From positions 62,001 through 126,000 of the forward strand of contig BEDY01000010.1 in the NCBI GenBank assembly GCA_002335605.1: 64,000 nucleotides of DNA, written 5' to 3'. A program made the position numbers and the translations under genes. The notes under the pieces were generated by a model that ran no database searches, had not been told where the DNA came from, and was given only the letters and a program-made list of their open reading frames with translations. Source of the DNA: Prillingera fragicola (Eukaryota; Basidiomycota; Tremellomycetes; Trichosporonales; Trichosporonaceae). Of the stretch, positions 52,663-63,655 are shown piece by piece; positions within the stretch are counted from its first letter, which is position 1; each line of letters begins with the position of its first letter.

Positions 52663-55600
52663 GATCGTGTCGTGTGTGATGTGGGGGTCGTGTGCTGTTT
52701 GTTGTTGTTGTGTAATGTGGAGAGAGTCGCGTTTTTGTTTATGAAAAGTGGGGGAGGTGGGATATTAAAAGATGCCAAGAGCCCGGAAATGAGACGAAGA
52801 GGAAGAAACGGGGGAAAGAGGAGACCGAGACGCAGTCCTGTAGAGCCCAAACAGCGAGATTGATGAGATGTAAGAGGAGAGAGATGGAGAGAACAACGCG
52901 TTCAGTGGTCAAAACGACACTGGGGGGTGGGTGGGGAGGCACCAGGGAGATGTGCTGCGGGGGCATTTGTATCACGAATGACGTGGGGTACTGGTGCTGC
53001 TGCTTTGGTGAGGTTTATCTCTTAGATGGCATATGCATGCATGATTGGGGTCGGAACAGATGATGGCGACTAGAGGTACGCATGTGATATGCCACTTGGT
53101 GGACGGTGAATATGTATCAAGAGCAAAAGTGTGTCAAACAAACTTACCAAGTGGCACGTCGGAGGAGAACTTGGGACCCCGCATCGGCTTTCATTAAGAT
53201 GGTGTTGACCTTCGGCAATGCACGCTTGAGTTCCTGCCGGATGACGGTTCACAATGCCCAGAGTAGAAGCTCAAGGTGGAGCAGCGTGGTGAACCGAATA
53301 GAACAGTTTGGAGCCTGGTAAAAAGATTGACCAGGCTTGTAAGGTGCGCCACAAATCGTGCGCGTGTATGTACTCCTCTCCCTCGGCCTGCGGAGTCGGC
53401 TCCGCCCATACCCACACAGTTTGATCTACCAAATTGGTCATACCCGACTGGGGGAAATAAGAGAACGGTGTTGCTAGTAGCCAAGCTCTGAAATGTGACG
53501 GCGGGTGGTAACGGGTCGCGGGGGTCTGAGGCGATGAGTTGAGAGCTGGCACCAGCCAGACTGTGAGGTTAGATGTAAGAGCTGGTCCGGTGAGATAAGC
53601 CGAGTGGAGCGTGGGAAGAGGCAGATCTATTAGGGATGAAGAATGAGAACTAGGCGAGTGGAGCAACGAGTGGAGCACCGAAAGATGTGACGATTTGCAT
53701 GGGCGGTGGCAGAGGCGGCGTTGTTGCGTCCCATTCGCGACATGCCACAGAAGAAAGAGACTTTGGAAAGGGCAGGCTTAATATGTGCGAGCTGGCAATG
53801 CCCGAGTGGAAAGGGAGCGCTTTTTGATTGAGGGGCTGGGGAGGCTTACGCGAGGCGGCGAGCGCTGGATGGACTGCTTGCCGAAGCAGAGTGACACTTT
53901 TGCCCAGACTGCAAGAACTGTAGTGTAGCGTCCGATGCAGGTGGCTGTCGGCTTTAGCGGTTCGGTACAAGACCCATTCCCACGGCTCTCTCGGTGTCGA
54001 GCAGCTCCACACTAATTGTGTAAATCTCTCAAACGATAGCGCTGCTCCCCCAGCGTAAGTAGCCGAAGCAAGCGTCGCCGTTCTCCGGCCGTCGAAGCGA
54101 CAAGCGATGGCTTTCAAAGCCTCGGGCTACAGTATGTATAAAGGCTAACACGGCGCTCGGCCGTCTCTTTCACTATCCCCTCTCACTTTGTACTTTGTTT
54201 GGTGACATCTGGCTGCCACTGCCGCCACTCTAAACCAGGGCCATTGAAGGACTGCAGTGTGTGAGTCGGGGGAGAGGCCATGGTGGTGAGTCCAGGTTTT
54301 CATTGATTAGGCAACCTGACGTTTGCAGTTGTGGCGGGGGGATAATGAAGATATCGTCGAGGGCTGCGATTACACCCTCCGCACCCAAATAAATCGTATC
54401 CACCTCTCCTATCTTCCAACCATCCTCTGGCTCCAGCAAAACATCAAGAGACTCGGGATACTTCGAGACCTCGGCAACAACAGCAGCGATGGCCACTCTG
54501 GCTCAGCATGGAGCAGTGTAGTAAGTTCCCAGCTCTCTTTGAACAGTTTGGTCTTACATTCTAGATGGCCTTTGAGTGCCTCATATTTGCAAGGCATGGG
54601 CCTCTTGCTCTTTACCACCGGGATCCTGATTATATATTGGACAGAAGCAAGCCCAAGTCGGTTGACGGGCCAGAGAGTATCCTCCATCCTGGCTCACATC
54701 CTCTCACCTGGCAATCAAGACTTGACCGCCATAGCTGGTTCAGTTCATTGTCGAGTGAGTGTGCAGCGCCGAGTATATTCTGATCCCAGTGTACGGAATT
54801 CGGACATATCCCAACTCGTTTGCGGCGCCGAAAGTAAGCAGGTACGGCGCTACCAACACCAGGTGCAGGTATGCCAACTTTCTGGTGCTATGTGCGCCGC
54901 ACGCCATTAGATCATCCGCCGTGGGAGTGAAGCTGACCGTGCAGACACCCTCGGGCTGGCCTCGGAGAACACTACCGTGGTTGTGAGTTTGTCTTTCCTA
55001 ATGGCACTGACATCTATGCTTCTCGCCGCCGGCCACAACACTTCTCGCCACCGGCCACAACATGCCAGCAAATGACCGTCGCTGCGCCATTGACCTCAGC
55101 ACCCGTCCCCGCCAATGAATCTGGGTGGGGTCTTCCTCCGAGGAGGAGGAGGAGGTTGCTGTGGCGAGCAGCCGTGCCATCAATTGTTATTATCATTGTC
55201 ACTTTATCGTGCTGCCTCTTCATGCTGAACGTTCGCGTCAACCCATCATTTGGTCAGCTTGCTCTACCCCTGTTCGTCTGCGCTGCCTACCCCTGACGGC
55301 CTCCGCCTCCCCTCATTCGCCTGCGGCATCTTGCTGGTCGTTGGCAGGAGTCATGCCCCCAGCGTAGCAGTCTATTCGGCGTGTGCGATGGTACTACGTT
55401 GGTGAGAGTGATAGGTGTTCGTGGTGCCTCTGAATAGGCGCGTGCCCCGAAGGCCATCACGACATTCACCATCACCTCCCAAGATGCCGGTCGAACACGG
55501 TTGGTGGGTGGTGGGCGTTGTGGCACGGGCATGGTTTGGTGTCAAGACCGGGCCGCAACTGTATGTTGGCGCTCCTCGAATGTGGTTTCTCATGGCGCCA

Positions 55601-56493
55601 TCTATACCATTGTCACTGCCGACGCCACTGCCCTCAAGTCCGATTCCTTTTTGTCGTTCATTCACGCATCACATCGCCTCACAACGGTATCTCCCATTGT
55701 CGCCTCAGATTATATTGCGGACAATCTGTCCCTTACGTAACAATGTCAGGGGCTTTGGGCATTCCGGCAATGTAGCTCAAATGGGTGAACTCTGGATAAA
55801 CTGGATAATCCAGGGTAAACTCTGCTCAGATATTAGCAGTAGTGCATCAGGTCTGTTAAGCACAGATAGCACAATCCATGAAGGTCATCGCTGCCGATGC
55901 CAGCGTCGTTGAGAGATGTCAGCGCGATCAAGAAAGCATCAAGGAATAGGCATTCGTACGCGTATTCCTCGAAGCGCTATAATGCGTACGAATGCGCTAT
56001 ACACGTACGAATGCCTATTCCTCGCTGCCCTCCCCACTCACGGACCACAGGTATGCCTGACAAGGGGAGTGACCTCGACGGAAAGTCAAGACATGTCTAG
56101 ATGAGCTTACCCCCTGCCCCTCTGTCGCCCTGCATACTTGAGAGCAGCACGCCAGCGAGGAGTTGGTCTTCCCACATACGCAAATATGCCAGTTTGCGAT
56201 TCCTGCGAGTCCACGCGGACACTCCCACTGCGATAGTGAGTCATAGATGCACGCAGCAATGATCACAGCCCACGCACCCTCGGTGCCACCAACCGGCCCT
56301 GTCCGAGGGCCGAGGGTGTAGTACTAGTCTGTATTCTGCCCAGAGCTCTGGAGAGCAACTACCTCGGCGACAAACCCTCAACAACTCTGCGAGACCCGTT
56401 TGTCAGCCTTACGTCATCCGTCGATCACCTCCATCTCCTCATAACATCGGTCTCCACAACCGTTTCCACAACCCAATTCCACAACCACCCACC
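52663..56493. other. 3.8 kb region without a confident gene
   Basis: Holds the Pub1 promoter, possible coding relics around 53.1-53.7 kb and 54.2-55.0 kb, and a nested inverted repeat at 55942-56022. The minus strand at 53.3-53.6 kb reads NLVDQTVWVWAEPTPQAE and at 53.15-53.23 kb ELKRALPKVNTILMKADAG, both protein-like, but I cannot link them through valid splice sites to a start codon. Confidence 0.4.
55942..56022. repeat. nested inverted repeat (19-bp perfect arms)
   Basis: Arms 55942-55960 and 56004-56022 are perfect 19-bp reverse complements (left arm AGGAATAGGCATTCGTACG). Inside, GCGTACGAATGC at 55984-55995 is also a perfect complement of GCATTCGTACGC at 55950-55961, so two alternative stems compete for the same left arm. 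The 43-nt spacer contains two GCGCTATA copies. No gene overlaps. Confidence 0.85.
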
Positions 56494-57540
56494 ATGCACC
56501 TCTCCCTACCACTGCGCCACGCCCTCGGCAAGCTCACCAAACTCCCACCCCGTGGCCAAACGTGGCCCGGCGTCGGCCCATTCATCTACGTGGGCAACCA
56601 CCTCGACCGCTACCCTCGGGGCCTTGCCAACTATGGCCCCGAGCCATCTCTCCTGGAAGGCCGCAAGCCTGGCAACGACTTTCACAACCCATCCGGCTGG
56701 AACATGTACATGGCCGAGGGCATCCCCGGCTTCCCCTCGCACCCGCACAAGGGCATCGAGACTGTCACAATAGTGCAATCTGGCACAATCGACCACGCCG
56801 ACTCTACAAAGTCTGGCGCGCGGTACGGCCGCGGCGACGTGCAGTGGGTAACGGCAGGCAAGGGTGTGATCCACTCTGAAATGTTTCCCCTCCTCAACCC
56901 GCCCGAGGGCAACACGATGGACATGTACCAGCTGTGGGTCAACCTAGCCAAGGTCGACAAGGGCGCGGATCCCGAGTTTGTCATGTTCTGGGACGAGCAG
57001 ATGCCCCTCGTGACCGCCCCCGGGGCACAGGTCCGCGTCATTGCGGGCAAATACAACGACACGGACCCGCTACCCCCGCCCAAGGCCTCCTGGGCCGCGC
57101 GCGCGGACACGGACGTGGCAATGTGGCTCGTCCTGCTCGAGCCGCACGCCACGATCACCATCCCGGGCACGAACCGGCCCGACACCCAGCGCAAGCTCTA
57201 CGTCCACGAGGGCGACGTCGTCGTCGCCGGCGAGCCGGTCGCGGACGGCAACGAGATTCTCGTCACGGCCAACCCGCAGGCGCCGGTCGAGCTCCAGGCG
57301 GGCCAGAAGGCTGCGCGCGTCCTCGTCCTCCAAGGCGTGGACATTGGGGAGCCTGTCGCCGTGCGCGGGCCGTTTGTCATGAACACGGAGCAGGAGAACA
57401 TTGATGGGTTTGCAGAGTATCGCAAGACGCATTTCGGGGGGTTCCCGTGGGACTCGAGGCAGCCGCTTTGGGGCGGGCTGGAGCAGAAGCGGTTCGCCAT
57501 CGTGCGCGGTGGCGAGAGGACGTACCCGCCGGCAAAGTGA
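56494..57540 (+). CDS. pirin-family bicupin protein
   Basis: Single-exon 348-aa pirin. Family members are iron-binding nuclear cofactors, and some have quercetinase activity; the exact role here is unknown. The N-terminal cupin holds all four metal ligands in the human-pirin pattern: His83 and His85 (FPSHPHKGIETV) and His127 and Glu129 (GKGVIHSEM). The C-terminal cupin includes ITIPGTNRPDTQRKLYVHEG and ARVLVLQGVDIGEPVAVRGPFVMNT. The conserved tail FAEYRKTHFGGFPWDSR is present. Slightly longer than typical (about 290 aa) because of short insertions. It is bracketed by long non-coding stretches. Confidence 0.93.
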   Translation: MHLSLPLRHALGKLTKLPPRGQTWPGVGPFIYVGNHLDRYPRGLANYGPEPSLLEGRKPGNDFHNPSGWNMYMAEGIPGFPSHPHKGIETVTIVQSGTIDHADSTKSGARYGRGDVQWVTAGKGVIHSEMFPLLNPPEGNTMDMYQLWVNLAKVDKGADPEFVMFWDEQMPLVTAPGAQVRVIAGKYNDTDPLPPPKASWAARADTDVAMWLVLLEPHATITIPGTNRPDTQRKLYVHEGDVVVAGEPVADGNEILVTANPQAPVELQAGQKAARVLVLQGVDIGEPVAVRGPFVMNTEQENIDGFAEYRKTHFGGFPWDSRQPLWGGLEQKRFAIVRGGERTYPPAK

Positions 57541-58273
57541 TGCAGTGGATGCGGCTGGGACTGAAGTTGGTCGATGCGACGTATGACTGATGAGCCTACC
57601 TCGACGGTACCTGCCTGCACGTTGGAACGACACTCGCGACCCGACGTGAGCATGACGGCGTCGCATCTGGCGCAGCTGATACTGCGCAGAATGGGTCAGG
57701 GACGCAATTAGTCTTCTTGTCAGCGTTAGGAGCAAGTGCGGGAGCGATGATGCAGATGTATCTATGACAGCACCGTATCGCGCGTGAAGGAGAGACGATT
57801 AATTCATAATCCTGTTTGGGGTGAGTACTGTGTCTCTTCCGACGTGAACCTCGCTCGCTCAGTACTCACCCACCGTTCACAATATAGTGTTCTTTCAAGG
57901 AAAGACCAGATACTCACACAAGCGATGCCTTGCTGCACTGAAGACGGTTGAAGAATGACATGTACGCGACAAAATGATGTTGCCACCCACAACCTGTGCC
58001 GATGATGCAGTCCGGAGCCCCCACCTTGGCACGACTTTCGCACCATGCTCGCACCTTCACCGGCCTTTCTCCAAGTCATGCACCAACTCGTCCTCTAAGC
58101 ACTGGCCATGACAAGCATCTCAGAACATACCACACCGCCAGGTCGTCTGACCGATGGCGGACGGCCGATGTCGCCAAGCCCGAACGTGGCACGGCCAGCT
58201 CTGCCCGTCCGTCAGCATGCCCGAGCTGTCAATGACAGCGACGGCGTAAAGGTATGGCTAGCACGAGCAAACT

Positions 58274-58315
58274 CGCACCAGACGCAGCGCACCAGACGCA
58301 GCGCACCAGACCCAG
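58274..58315. repeat. three 14-bp tandem units
   Basis: Unit CGCACCAGACGCAG twice exactly, then once with one substitution (ACCCAG for ACGCAG). Not in a recognised gene. Confidence 0.85.
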
Positions 58316-58610
58316 CGGGGCACCAACCTACACCCCCAGGCAGACCCGGTCGCCGCTGACACAACCCAAACACATCTCCGCGGCCGGCCGAGCACACCAA
58401 GTCTCCTGACCCCACCACCCCCACATCGCTCCCCGCGATCACAGCAGTGTGCATCCTCGTGGCCTGCGTAGCCGTCGCGACCTCTTGTCACCCTGGTGCA
58501 TACCCTGCGGGGGAGGGCGGAGATGGGTGGCCGTGTCCGATGGCCGACGCGGTGTCGGCGTAGGTGGAAGTTTGGCGAGTATATACTCCGTGCACAAGAT
58601 GATGCATGCC

Positions 58611-58634
58611 CTCTTGCTCTTGCTCTTGCTCTTG
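58611..58634. repeat. (CTCTTG)4 hexanucleotide repeat
   Basis: Four exact CTCTTG units, followed by a diverged copy in CTTGCGTATTGTTCTTG. Confidence 0.85.
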
Positions 58635-60330
58635 CGTATTGTTCTTGCACTCTTTTCATAAATCATCGGGATCTCGACTGGCGCTGTTTTGGCGCCTTGC
58701 TCCTTGTCTCGACACCCCTTGACCTACTCACCGCGCCACCACCACAATGCCACTCTCCAGCTTGCGACACGGACCAGGCTAGCACCGTCCCACGCAAGCC
58801 AAAGCCACAACCGTGCGCCATGCCGACGCGCTACGACGATGCCTAGACCGCGGCCTGGCCAAAGCGGCAGACGCCTGGCTGACATGAGCACCCGAGGTGC
58901 CAAGCCGTATCAAAGTCTCACACCAGTCTCCCTCTGCGCCTCTGTGCGCTATGCTCGAGCTGGCTGCGCTGAACAGTGGCCAGGTCCAGAGGCACAAGGC
59001 GTGACTACCAAGGCACATCCATCATTTTTCATGCATCAGCGGCCGCCAGCGGCATTCCCCGACCGTGTTGCTTTTGAACGACGCGCCAGTAGTGCGGCCT
59101 CGAGCAGCGGTGAGCGCGTAGCTCGCCCAGCAGCCAGCAGCCGGCGGCACCCGCCGTCACCTCGGACCCAGCCCGACCCCGGGTCATGGATACCCAGCAA
59201 ACACGGACCCGGATGCTAAAAGTGAGTAGCACAGTAGGAATGCGTCGTGGGCTCGCAAGGACCACGGGGCCACGGGAGGCAGCGTGGACAGGGCCTGCTT
59301 GGCAGACGCCGGGGGTGTGGGAGCGCCGTCGATCTCGGCTCTGTGGCTGCCGGTTTGGTTTGGCTGCGGCTTGGTTTGGCTGCAACGTTGCTCGCGGCGC
59401 TCACGGCGCTTTGTCTTGCAGTGCTGTAGTCTTGGCGGTGTCGTGTGCGTGCCGAGAAGAGCGGCGGTGGCGTTGGCGAGACAAGAGAGTGCCGGATGGC
59501 GTCGAGCTGAAGAGAAAGAGTAAAAGGGTTGGGTCAGCAGCTGACCATTCAGTGGTTTCAGGCACCCTGAGCCATTCCCCGACTGCACCACTGTGGATGC
59601 TGTTACTGCTACGCGTCTGTGTGTGTGGTGTCGACACGCGCATGCATAGCGACGACGCAGTGTGCGTGTATGCATAGACGCGTCGAGCTGTTGTCAAGAC
59701 GCAAAAGGAACCAGCAAGGATGGTGCTGGCCGAGGTATGCTGCAGGTGTCTCTCTTGTCATTCCCAGCAATCACATGCACGCCGTCCTGCCGCATTCAGT
59801 CGTCGCTGTTGCTGTCGCTGCTGCTGCCCAGGCCGCCGCTGCCCACGATCAATGCATGCGGGCATAGGCACGGCCCCACATGCCACCCCCCCGTCATTAA
59901 TGGACCCTACGCTGCCGCTCCCGCTCTCTCTGCCCCTGTACGCTCTGCGCTGCTGCTCGTCGCGTACTCACCCTCCCTCCCTCCCTGCATGCCAGGTCCG
60001 TGTTCCTCGGCTCGTGCGTGCCGTCATGGACATGCTCGTCCAGCTGCTGCGGCCCATGCGTCGTATTAAACTTTTTCTTTGTTATTGGTGTCAATAGCAA
60101 GCGGCGCCTGCCCCGGTCCTCGGGTGTCGACTTGTCCGGAACAGCAGCCATGCCAGGGTGCAAAGAACAAGCAGCAACAGCAGCAACAGCAGCGGCAAGC
60201 GTGACTGGAAAACCCTGCCTGCTCGCCACCCAGTCAAGTGATCCTTTTTATTAACATCCCCCCCCGCGTGCACCTTCTTCCCTCATCCCACTTGCATTGC
60301 ACACTCACTCTGCACACACCAGCACCCACA

Positions 60331-61121
60331 ATGGTCAACATCAAGACTCTCCTGTACGCCCGTCTCGCGACCCTCGTCTGCTCAGTCGGCGTCACTGCCG
60401 CCGTCGTTGGTCTCTCCGCCATTGGTAAGCCTCTCACTGTCCGACAGCGCTGACCACGCAGCCCTCAAGGACTTGCACCACAAGCGCGACCTCCTCGCCG
60501 AGAGGATCAAGGGCGGTATCATCCACGCCGACGACGTCCTCGGCGTCTGCGGCGCCCTGTGCGCCGCCGCCGTCATCGGTGTCATTGTCTCTGTAAGTCA
60601 CCCTCCTGTGCACATGACAGCACTGACGCCACGCCCAGCTCATCACCCTCTTCCTCTTCTTCCGCGAGAAGCGCGGTCTGGTCTCGAACGGTCTCCGTGT
60701 CGGCGGCGAGATGCTCCTCGGCCTCGCTGCTCTGTTCCTCCTCGCCGTCTCGATCGCCGCCACCATCATCGTCGGATCCCGCTCCGCCTGGGCCGAGTCC
60801 TCGTCCCTCGGCGCAAAGGCCCTCGCAGCCATCCTCAAGGCTACCGGCTCGTCGCTCGCTTACCGCGAGACCAAGGCTTTCCCAGCCAGTGAGTTTCCCA
60901 GTGGCGTCTCCCGTAGTCCCGTACTCACACACGCAGTGATCTGCGGCTGGATCTGCTTTGGCCTCCTCCTCCTCGACCTCTGCCTCACCATCGCCGCCGG
61001 CCTGCACTACCGCAGGGTCGCGCGCGAGGGCCACGCCGGCGTCGCCCACCACGACGACGTCAAGGGCACCCACGACGCGCACCACTCGCCCGCCGTCCAG
61101 CAGAACGCGCCCATTGTTTAA
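60331..61121 (+). CDS. four-TM MARVEL/Sur7-like membrane protein
   Basis: Unnamed integral membrane protein. Exons 60331-60424, 60462-60592, 60639-60888 and 60937-61121 (introns 37, 46 and 48 nt) give 219 aa. Four hydrophobic helices are seen at about residues 8-30 (ARLATLVCSVGVTAAVVGL), 60-85 (VCGALCAAAVIGVIVSLITL), 107-128 (LLGLAALFLLAVSIAATIIV) and 160-182 (ICGWICFGLLLLDLCLTIAA), with short loops and a charged segment KDLHHKRDLLAERIKGG between the first two. The His-rich cytosolic tail (VAHHDDVKGTHDAHHSP) is unusual. Topology resembles MARVEL or Sur7/PalI proteins that organise membrane domains; no diagnostic motif settles it. Confidence 0.85.
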
Positions 61122-62667
61122 CGGTCGAACGTAGATGAGGGGATGGGGAGAGGGGTGATACTACTACCTTTAATACTGTGCAGTCCTGCTGGTGCGCTGG
61201 GATTGATGCATTCTAATATACACTATCGCGTCTGGGCTCCTCACAGCCGGCACTGACTGCGCTAACGACGCCACCGGACAGTGAGCACAAGGCCTGCAGC
61301 GTGCAGCGCAGCGAACAAGACGGAGCTCGGACACATTCAGCACAGGCGAGCTGCCAGCTGCGCAAGCGCACCGATGGTCGCACGAGGCAGCACTCGCGCG
61401 AGCGTGGAGCAACGCTCTGCCGTCAGCCACACATGGCCATACAGTGCTAGCCATGCGCTAGCGCGGGACGGCTACCCGGTACCAGAACAGCACACTGCAC
61501 ACAGCAGCAGCAGCAGCAGCAGCAGCACCCAGCCTCGGCATCAGCGTACACCAAACCAACCTATCCATCACTCTCACTCTCGCAGCCCCGAACGGAGGCC
61601 CACCCCCACGGGTCCACGTCCTGTCGATCCTCCACAAGGTAACGCAGCTATGCATGTCCCCGCCTCCGCAGGTCTGCGGGGGTATGCATGCGTTCGGCAA
61701 CGCTTCGTCCGGGATGCAGGATCGAATGCAGGAGGGTGCAAAGTTTGCAGGGTGGGTCCGGAGATGTCGGGGGCCGATGACGATGCCGGTTGTTTACTGC
61801 CCGGAGGTGCTCCACCTTTGATCGTTTGCTTGTTTGCTGCTTTGAGGTATGCGACGTACCCGATGCCGTAGTGTATGTAGTGCGTACTGCTTGCTCAAGA
61901 AGAACAGTCGCGTTTGACATCTGCATGCGTAGGAAATGCTCCACCTATCCACCGCTGCTCGTGGACTCTTAATCTGCCACCAGGCCACCAGGTGTCTCCG
62001 AGGATGGCCCTATCCCTCGCCGTACTCGGCAGTGGGAGACTACATCTCATCCACTAGCCTGCACCCACTCCCTCTTGCTTGGGTGGGCATTTAGCACCTG
62101 TTAGCGCAGTACCAGCCTGCCCAAAGCAATGGAACCAGCACAAAGCCTAATGCTGCCGAAAAGCAACCGACAACCACTTCACAGCTGCTCGGCCGTGATA
62201 CAAGCGACTAGTGTCTTGGCGTACCGGTGTTCTGATTGCGTCGTTTGCCGATTGGGAGTATCGCTTGTGCAGCCCGTTCGTAGACACCGACCTCGTCGAG
62301 GGCTTAGCACGTTTCAGCAGCATTGGCTTAGCTGGCCGCTAGCGCTTGCGTGGGGTCGTCGCGCTAACCAAAGGTTTACAAGTGTCAGAGGACTGCACGT
62401 GTGCATAGCGCAGTGGCGCAGTGGCCGGTGGACGAGATACAAGGCTGGTAGGTAGCTATGACATGGGCTTTGGCATAGGTGGCGTCGTGACACGCCAACG
62501 CCAACGCCACGTGGACAAACTGTAGAGCTAGCGGAAGGGTAGATGAGGAGACGCTGACTCCATGTGTCATCTCGTCTTGGCTACCCACATGGATGCCAGG
62601 TCGATGGACAGTGACAAACCAGTCAACACCTTGTCGACCGATGCCAGTATTCCCGAAATCAATGGCA
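61122..62667. other. intergenic region with a CAG microsatellite
   Basis: About 1.5 kb, no supported gene. The only structure noted is (CAG)8 at 61502-61525, in an otherwise unremarkable stretch. Confidence 0.4.
61502..61525. repeat. (CAG)8 microsatellite
   Basis: Eight perfect CAG units, not within a supported coding sequence. Confidence 0.9.
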
Positions 62668-62919
62668 CTAGGATCGAGCTAGTCGACTGTCATTTGCCAA
62701 GGACGACGACAAGTATAGACCGCCGCAGCGATCAGTGACGTTGACGTCCACGGCGTTGGCACCATCAAGTCGCGCACCGGTGAACGCGGAGTGGGTCTCC
62801 ACTAACGCCTTGTCGTAGCTTGCGGCAAACCAAAGCTCACTGCGATTATAGTAGACGATAACGTCCACTAGCCATTTGAACGAGTCATCTGACCACCACC
62901 ACGGCGGTTGGTCCTCCAT
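62668..62919 (-). CDS. uncertain 83-aa ORF
   Basis: Starts with ATG and encodes MEDQPPWWWSDDSFKWLVDV followed by a segment with balanced composition (YYNRSELWFAASYDKALVETH) and a short C-terminal part with one cysteine. No signal peptide and no known domain. It may be an exon of a longer gene or chance. Confidence 0.25.
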   Translation of the reverse strand: MEDQPPWWWSDDSFKWLVDVIVYYNRSELWFAASYDKALVETHSAFTGARLDGANAVDVNVTDRCGGLYLSSSLANDSRLARS

Positions 62920-63049
62920 TTTAGTGCGCGTTAATCACTCTGCACCACCGAGGACCCCCGAGTATCCTCCACCTGGTTCGGACCGGCATCCTCTCCTGAA
63001 CGACTCAGAGTGACTTGTTCATGAGCGAGTTGTTGAGCCGCCAGAAAGG

Positions 63050-63058
63050 CATAAAAGG
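63050..63058 (+). promoter_or_regulatory. TATA-like element of the CFEM gene
   Basis: CATAAAAGG lies about 87 bp upstream of the start codon of the CFEM-type gene, and is followed by the CT-rich leader TCTTCCCCCCTC. Confidence 0.45.
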
Positions 63059-63136
63059 AGGCCAGTCGAGCGTCTTCCCCCCTCAAGCAATCAATCTCAT
63101 CTCAGCAATCAGCAACTCAACCCCACACCAATCAGC

Positions 63137-63440
63137 ATGAAGTTCACCGCCGTCCTCCTCAGCGCGCTCTTCGCCGTCTCGGCCGTCCACGCCGCCGACA
63201 TTGAGTAAGTCCCCCAGCGCGATCAGCACTGACGCCAGCCCCAACACGGTCGACCCCTGCATCCGCGACTGCACCACGGGTGCCGCGGGCGAAGTTGGCT
63301 GCAGCTCGCCCCTCGACGCCGGCTGCGTGTGCGGCGACAAGAAGGGCGACTTTACCTCCAAGGCGCTCGCTTGCCTTTCGTCCAAGTGTGCCGACAAGAT
63401 TGGCGAGGCTTCGGCTCTCCAGGCCAAGCTGTGCGGTTAA
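63137..63440 (+). CDS. small secreted CFEM-domain protein
   Basis: Exons 63137-63204 and 63239-63440 joined across a 34-nt intron give 89 aa. Signal peptide MKFTAVLLSALFAVSAVHA. The mature part is a single CFEM domain with the full set of eight cysteines: DPCIRDC, VGCSS, GCVCGD, LACLSSKC and a last one near the end (KLCG). The aspartate two residues before the Cys-x-Cys pair (SSPLDAGCVC), which binds haem iron in studied CFEM proteins, is present. Such proteins capture haem or act at the cell surface. No GPI signal is visible, so it is probably secreted free. Confidence 0.85.
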
Positions 63441-63655
63441 GCTGCCCAGTGGCTGCGATGCCTAGTTCCTGATCAGCTCGAGGTGTTGCTTTCTGTAGAC
63501 ATGAAATGCAAACAGAAGTGAATGTTGAAAGACATGAGTGGTCGGCCAACTCCGCCGGAGATGCTTTTACCGATCCGGCAATCGGCATCATCCGGACCCC
63601 ATCTGCATCTCGACATTGTCCATTGCTTCATCCTCCATTGCAGCGCTGGTAAACA

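Larger units (their letters stand above)
57541..60330. other. 2.8 kb intergenic region with simple repeats
   Basis: No supported gene; frames of up to 176 codons have no domain signal. Contains three 14-bp tandem units (58274-58315) and a (CTCTTG)4 run (58611-58634). Confidence 0.45.

Noticed and set aside
54230..55000. Possible membrane-protein gene (plus-strand GMGLLLFTTGILIIYW segment or overlapping minus frame)
   Set aside because: Only one hydrophobic segment, frames change without usable splice sites, and the starts are non-ATG; could be a relic but not supportable.
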